From the NCBI GenBank assembly GCA_000611715.1, contig AZYM01000117.1:1-64000 (forward strand): 64,000 bases of DNA, in the 5' to 3' direction. The stretch comes from Scolecobasidium constrictum UM 578. Taxonomy: Eukaryota > Ascomycota > Dothideomycetes > Venturiales > Sympoventuriaceae. The position numbers and the translations under genes were made by a program. Below, one piece after another: positions 59,190 through 64,000 of this stretch. How positions within the stretch are numbered: position 1 is the stretch's first letter; every line of letters starts with the position of its first letter. The notes beneath the pieces are model-generated. The model saw only the letters and a list, made by a program, of their open reading frames with translations, ran no database searches and was not told where the DNA came from.

Positions 59190-59911
59190 TCATCTAGCGT
59201 TCTTCTCTTCGAACAGTGGCGTGGCTCGGTAGCCATACTCGACATCGCTCCCAACATAGCTCAGGGCTGGCGAAGCCCTTCGTCTCGAGCGCGCAATCAT
59301 CACTCCGGCCATTCCAACCAGAAGCAAGGCGACCAGGTTTCTCGATGTCGCTCCCATCCCAGTCAGACAATGCTTCATCTTCCGGGAAACAGTCGAATTC
59401 CTCGCTCTTGAGAGAATGTCCAGTCTCGTGATTTGCAGAACCTTCACCGCTTCCTGGACATCGATATCCTCAAGTGGGCTTGCGAATCGTGCAAGGCATT
59501 TGCCGGCCTGCTCAGGTCGACTCGGACATTGTTCGAAGCTATGGCAGTACCATTGTGCTTTAGGTGGCCCACAAAGCTGCTGATCCGAACCTGGGTCTCG
59601 CTTGAGACTCGATGCCTCGCAGAAACTATCAAAACAATCAGCACGAACGAATATCTGATGGCTAATGCACAGTCATACATTTGTCCTTCTGGGCAACTAT
59701 AGTACCGAGAAAGGGATGGAATGAAACCATAGACGCCATCAAATGGCTGTTCGTGTTTTGTTTCCCCAGTGCTTTCGTGTATGTGCCCACAAGAACCTAG
59801 TACGTCCGGGTAGTAAAAGATCGCCTCATCGCTGGCCGACGCGCTGTGGACTAGTATGGAGCACGATAGGATGATGACAGAACAGCACAACCAAGCTATC
59901 GAATAATGCAT
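59190..59911 (-). CDS. small type I membrane protein, unknown function
   Basis: Two exons (59911-59671, 59557-59190) splice in frame to 202 aa; the 113-base intron is longer than others here, so the junction is provisional. An N-terminal signal peptide (IAWLCCSVIILSCSILVHSASA) leads to a Cys-containing ectodomain (GSCGHIH, YYSCPEGQMYD, WYCHSFEQCP, GKCLARF). This is followed by one membrane segment, NLVALLLVGMAGVMIA, a RSRRR stop-transfer and a short tail with two tyrosines. The gene is convergent with the HeLo-pseudokinase, with 86 bases between stops. I do not recognise the family. It could be a surface receptor-like or cell-wall-linked protein. Confidence 0.5.
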
Positions 59912-60783
59912 CGTGATTTGCGGGACGAATAAAGTTGGCCGAGTTGATAGCCACTGATCGTGAAGTGTGTGATTTGAGAAGCGCTGTGAAAGGGTGGCGA
60001 GATGGCGATATAGCGAGAGGCTTCAGGTTGAATGTCAATGAGCATAGGAGGCTTCACATGATGTCAGCAATGTATACATCTATTTCTATTCGCGAGACAT
60101 AGATCGGACGCCCGCCAAGCGCCATTCTGCGCAGACTGCACACGTATGCATGGTTACCGTTTGATGCAGCAGTAAGCACCAATTGCGTCCAGGACTGAGT
60201 TGCCCGGCCTTCGGATTTCGGAAGCTACAAAGATCAGCTTGCATGCTAGAAAAGCTTCGTCTCGAAAGATCAACAAGTTCTACACTACAAATTTAGGGTT
60301 GAAGCTCAGCCTAATGCAGTGGCTCACCACCTGGACCTCAGGACCCATGTCATCGAAAACGCTGTCATGGCATTTGTGGCACAAGGCTGACTGTGTCGGC
60401 ATGTTTGGACGCACATCCACTGTTACTGATGCATGGACTGCATTGGGAGGTCTTGGAGGTCGAAACCGTGCGAAATGTCTCCTTATGGTCCTGGTTAGGT
60501 ATTCATGTCGGGGTCGAGGCGCCTTAAAGTCAGCAATCTAACAGCTGCCCTGTGACAACAATTGAAAGCATCAAAGTATCTTGAACTCAATTTCGATGGC
60601 TTCGCAGATGTCTTGACTTTCTTTCTCTTCCTCAGCATGATATTGCTGGAGACAATGCTCCTGGATAGTGCGACCAGATTCGAAGTGACGTCATGAGCCC
60701 ATGCTTCGAGTTTGCGATCTGCCGTCGCGGATATGCGTGCACAGCATCAGATGCTGCAAGCCTTGTACATCTTGTAAGATAAC
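59912..60783. other. intergenic
   Basis: About 870 bases between divergent starts. Short ORFs only; no supported gene. Confidence 0.45.
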
Positions 60784-61121
60784 ATGTCTGACCAAGTCAA
60801 ATCCAAGGATGGCCAAGTGATCAAAATAGGAGACGAGGTGGAGACGAAAATTCGGGGTGGAGTTCACAAGGGAGAAGTGAGTGCTTGTTCCTACTCTGTG
60901 GTCAAATGCTTACTTCTTCAGGTCGACAGCATCGTGACCACCCAAGGGGAGGCCGATGAAGCTGGCGTCAAGAATCCGCCCAAGGTCTGTTAAACCTGCC
61001 TAGCCCGACAGCGTTCGATTGTTGACCTTTTCTTTAGGTCTTGTTCAAGTCCTTTAACCAAACGCATCCTGATGGCAAAGATGTAGCTCACAACCCCGAG
61101 ACTTTGACCAAGAAGTCATGA
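60784..61121 (+). CDS. hypervirulence-associated (HVA1) TUDOR-like small protein
   Basis: Three short exons (60784-60876, 60922-60984, 61038-61121) encode 79 aa. The family pattern is complete: KDGQVIKIGDEVETKIRGG, HKGEVDSIVTTQGEADEAGVKNPPKV, and VAHNPETL near the end. These are small TUDOR-like/SH3-barrel proteins common in fungi and bacteria, probably nucleic-acid or protein binding; the name comes from a Cryptococcus gene. The ORF is broken by introns, so it is easy to miss. It is not a toxin. Confidence 0.88.
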
Positions 61122-64000
61122 TGATGAACTGTTCATCTAACGAACTTCGAGTCTGAGCTCTATCTATATACTCACAACGAATCTTAGCACATCTACTGAA
61201 CTTCTAAGGACACTCGAGAGACCGATGTCGTAGTGCCTGCTCATCTCGTTCGCTGACATCGGAACCGGTGCAACGTAATAAGAGCAGAATATTCAGTACC
61301 TCACTGAATGGAACATCAGGTCCAGCAATCGCACTCGGCTTATTTTGTCTGGAGCGCTCGTCCGCTCTAGCTGGAGACATCAAGCCACCAGATCCGGAGT
61401 CGTCGCGGACTTGGAAAGCCGTAGACAGATGCTGGTACCAGTGGATGAATTTCGTCCCGACAGAGGCTTTTGATGAAAATTTGCAGTGCGTGATGCCGAT
61501 ATCCATCATCAATACCATCGCGCCGAGCGCGAGCACGACTTCTTGCCTGTCACCGAACGCGTGGCCTTGGTTCAGCCATCATGCTTTACCACTCCACCCT
61601 CGAGCCCGCTCAATGTTTTATACGGGACATTCGACGCTCCCTATGACCCCACTACTCTTGGGCCGACTATTTGGAGCAGTAGATGTGCCAGCAGTACCCC
61701 TTTATATGCCCCCGATGTTTACTTGGTTACAGAGAATTCGTATGCGCCTCGCTCGTCTTTGATACGATTAGCGAGGAGGTCTGCAATACGTGGGCCATAC
61801 ACAAGCGAGCTTTAGTAAAAAGGCAACCATATGCTCCACCAGCTACGGTAACAATCACGAGGCCGAAAATGTGACGAGCGAGTGCCGCAAGGCACCTTAA
61901 CAACATAATGATCGCTCGTAGGGCGTCGGCCATGTTTGGCGTGTGTGCATGGAGCTGATGATGGCAGTCGCCATTATTTGGTGCGATATCAGCCTAGATG
62001 GGCCCATAACACCTCAAGCGCCGCTGGGTTCGTGCAATAGCATCCCCTCCATGGCCAGACAGCACGACTCGTCATGGATGTCCTCGGTGAATCTTCGTCT
62101 AGCTGCTTCCCTGCTGAGGGGAACGCACTTTTATGCAACGCTTGCTGCCTTTTTCACGCAAGCGATCGAGGAGCCATACTATGTCTTCTACAGCTATGAC
62201 CAAGATGTCTCAAGTTCTATAGAGCTACGCTAGGTTCAGACCTGCGTAAGGACACGATGGTCGAAATGCATGCGTACTATGCGCCGATGGATGTGTTTCG
62301 AGCATTTCCAAAACGTCATGAGGTACTACACAATATACGATTAGAGTAAGCATTTACGTCGATGATGATCCGCACCATCAACCGACGTGCTGCCGGAGCA
62401 GCATCATACGCTCAGCATGAGGCGAGGCGACCAATCTTCTTTGGAGAGCTCGAATGACCGCTGTCCACTGTGCTTTATATCACAAACGAGCCTTGCGACG
62501 CGCCGGTCAGCGTACTAGTGTGTATCGGTCTTGTGTATCTATGCCCAGGATCACGTGCTGTGATGTTGCTTGGTGCATATAATGCGATCAGGTGCTCTCC
62601 ATTAGTGTACAAAGACGTAGAAAGATACCAGTGCTATCGTGCATGTGCTCCTGGACGGTGTAAGCTCGATTTCATTTTGGCAGCGTTCAGTGTTCGTTGG
62701 TATGGCCGCGGATTCCGTCGGCGCATTGCATTCACATTGCGTGCTCCTGCTCATCATCATCACGACTATCGACGGCAGTGTAAGCGAACGAATGCCTTGT
62801 GGTGCTCACTGCACATTTTGCATTCCTTGAGGCACGTCTCGTCCTCCGTCCTCGCTCACCGCTCTGGACGCGAGATCTTTAGGACTTTTGTCGATCACCG
62901 GCGGCATCGATTTCGAATCTATGCACACGTCCACCTTGTCAAAGACATTAACAAGATCCACACTTCCAGGACGCACGTGTAGATGACTTCGGTGAAGGCA
63001 TTTAATTCGCATCACGCGAAAATTCGCTCAATTTGTCTCCTGGGTCCTGGAATTTATTGCCGGAGATTTGCTTTCAGAACGTGGGAATTTATGTGTCTGC
63101 CTCTCCGTTGTCTTGAGCTGGGATTCAAGCGCCGCAGTTTGAAGTAGCTGGTTGGGTTTTACTCGGGGTCTGACCAAGGTTTGAGCATAAGAAGCCGTTT
63201 CGCACAAGACTGGGAAGGATGAAAAGCATTGGAGACCGTCATGACTGCTTGCCAGCCGTGGGATCCGGATAGTTGGGGGACATGAAGCAATCTCTCGGCA
63301 TTGCAGGAAGTAGTGTTGAAGCCATGCATCATCATCGTCACTGTTCCTACACTCTCCCAGGTACCCACAGCGGTGCTAGCCTCCACAACACAGGAATTTA
63401 ACGTGACGTGGACAGAGAGGTCGGCCAATAAAATGCTCGGAGATCTCACACACGATGCTCGTACATCCGCTTTAGTGGCCCTTTTATGCCTCGGTGTGCA
63501 TTCCCGTACTCGCGACAGTAGCACTTCCTCGAGTTCAACAAGTTCTCTCCGCCACAGAAGATGCGTCTAAGACAATACGTGAGAGCTGGTTGATAACCGC
63601 TGTCCATGCTATAAATGCGCCCGCTGTGCTCGTCTTTGCATGTGCGTGATGACCTTTGTCCGTAATGCCAATGGAGGTAGTCCTGGTCGATTCCTTTTCG
63701 TACTTGATGCTCTTACGTCGCTGCTCCACAAAGAGGTTAGGAGAGCGAAAATGACAACTATCAGCATCATCGGGCCGGTTAGCCGCTGAAGCACCGAAGT
63801 ACCTGTATGGCGTCGATATTTTGCTCCAGAGCAGAAGCCCATCGACGTCCTGCATCTCCATCGTTATAAGAGCCATCAGATACCCGGAGGTACCATGACT
63901 TTTATACTAGAGCCTGAAATGCTCTCTTCTCAGACCAGTTACCAGGTCTTCCACGACCCTAGACCAAGCGCTTGTCCTTTGAATATATAAGCCCGGAGGT
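61122..64000. other. 2.9 kb with no supported gene
   Basis: Several ORFs on both strands (for example 61268-61762 plus, 61727-61933 minus with one hydrophobic stretch, 62470-62982 plus) show no family motifs and cannot be linked into a convincing spliced gene. Possibly a gene-poor segment or decayed DNA. Confidence 0.4.

Noticed and set aside
61727..61933. Short hydrophobic minus-strand ORF as a MARVEL-like membrane protein
   Set aside because: Only one membrane-like segment, and no downstream exons could be joined in frame with family motifs.

Overview
The window looks like nuclear DNA from a filamentous ascomycete (Pezizomycotina), tentatively a dothideomycete. Almost every multi-exon gene has short introns of about 44-70 bases with GT...AG ends and CTRAY-like branch sites. 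Other fungal markers are a bZIP/DUF3425 regulator, a Zn2Cys6 regulator, a TRI12-type efflux pump, fungal-type saccharopine reductase (LYS9), CAF16, and HeLo or STAND N-terminal domains. I saw no tRNA, rRNA, CRISPR or intact transposon. Exon models were built by eye; for all spliced models except the lectin pseudogene, the exon lengths sum to a multiple of three.

Layout. 0.5-8 kb is an accessory block: GDP-mannose 4,6-dehydratase, a TauD-type dioxygenase, an MFS transporter, a methyltransferase and a nucleotidyltransferase-like protein. 8.4-10.9 kb holds a STAND/HeLo-like N-terminal domain fused to a pseudokinase. 11.7-15.4 kb holds SNF4 (AMPK gamma) and a RhoGAP. 15.5-23.2 kb holds a sugar transporter, a TRI12-type exporter and a bZIP regulator. 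23.3-33.8 kb holds a Gfo/Idh/MocA oxidoreductase, a membrane-anchored fucose-lectin-like protein, a hydroxyacyl-CoA dehydrogenase-like gene, tRNA isopentenyltransferase, CAF16 and a broken inverted copy of the lectin. 35.3-40.9 kb holds NAD kinase, LYS9 and a FAM32A-like protein. 41-44.5 kb is gene-poor with one decayed gene. 44.5-50.6 kb holds a Zn2Cys6 regulator and a thioredoxin-transglutaminase fusion. 52.6-59.9 kb holds a kinase-ankyrin protein, a divergent HeLo-pseudokinase and a small type I membrane protein. 60.8-61.1 kb is a tiny TUDOR-like protein, and the last 2.9 kb has nothing I can support.

How the genes relate. Housekeeping genes (SNF4, RhoGAP, MOD5, CAF16, NAD kinase, LYS9, FAM32A) alternate with accessory islands. 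The most interesting island is 52.6-59.9 kb. There an apparently active kinase-ankyrin gene sits back to back with a HeLo-pseudokinase, an architecture that recalls MLKL-like cell-death executors and paired fungal incompatibility genes. Several accessory genes carry single lesions: a non-AG splice acceptor in the dioxygenase, a frame problem in GDP-mannose dehydratase, a frame break plus a stop in the second lectin, and a missing NAD loop in the dehydrogenase. This suggests relaxed selection there, or small assembly errors.
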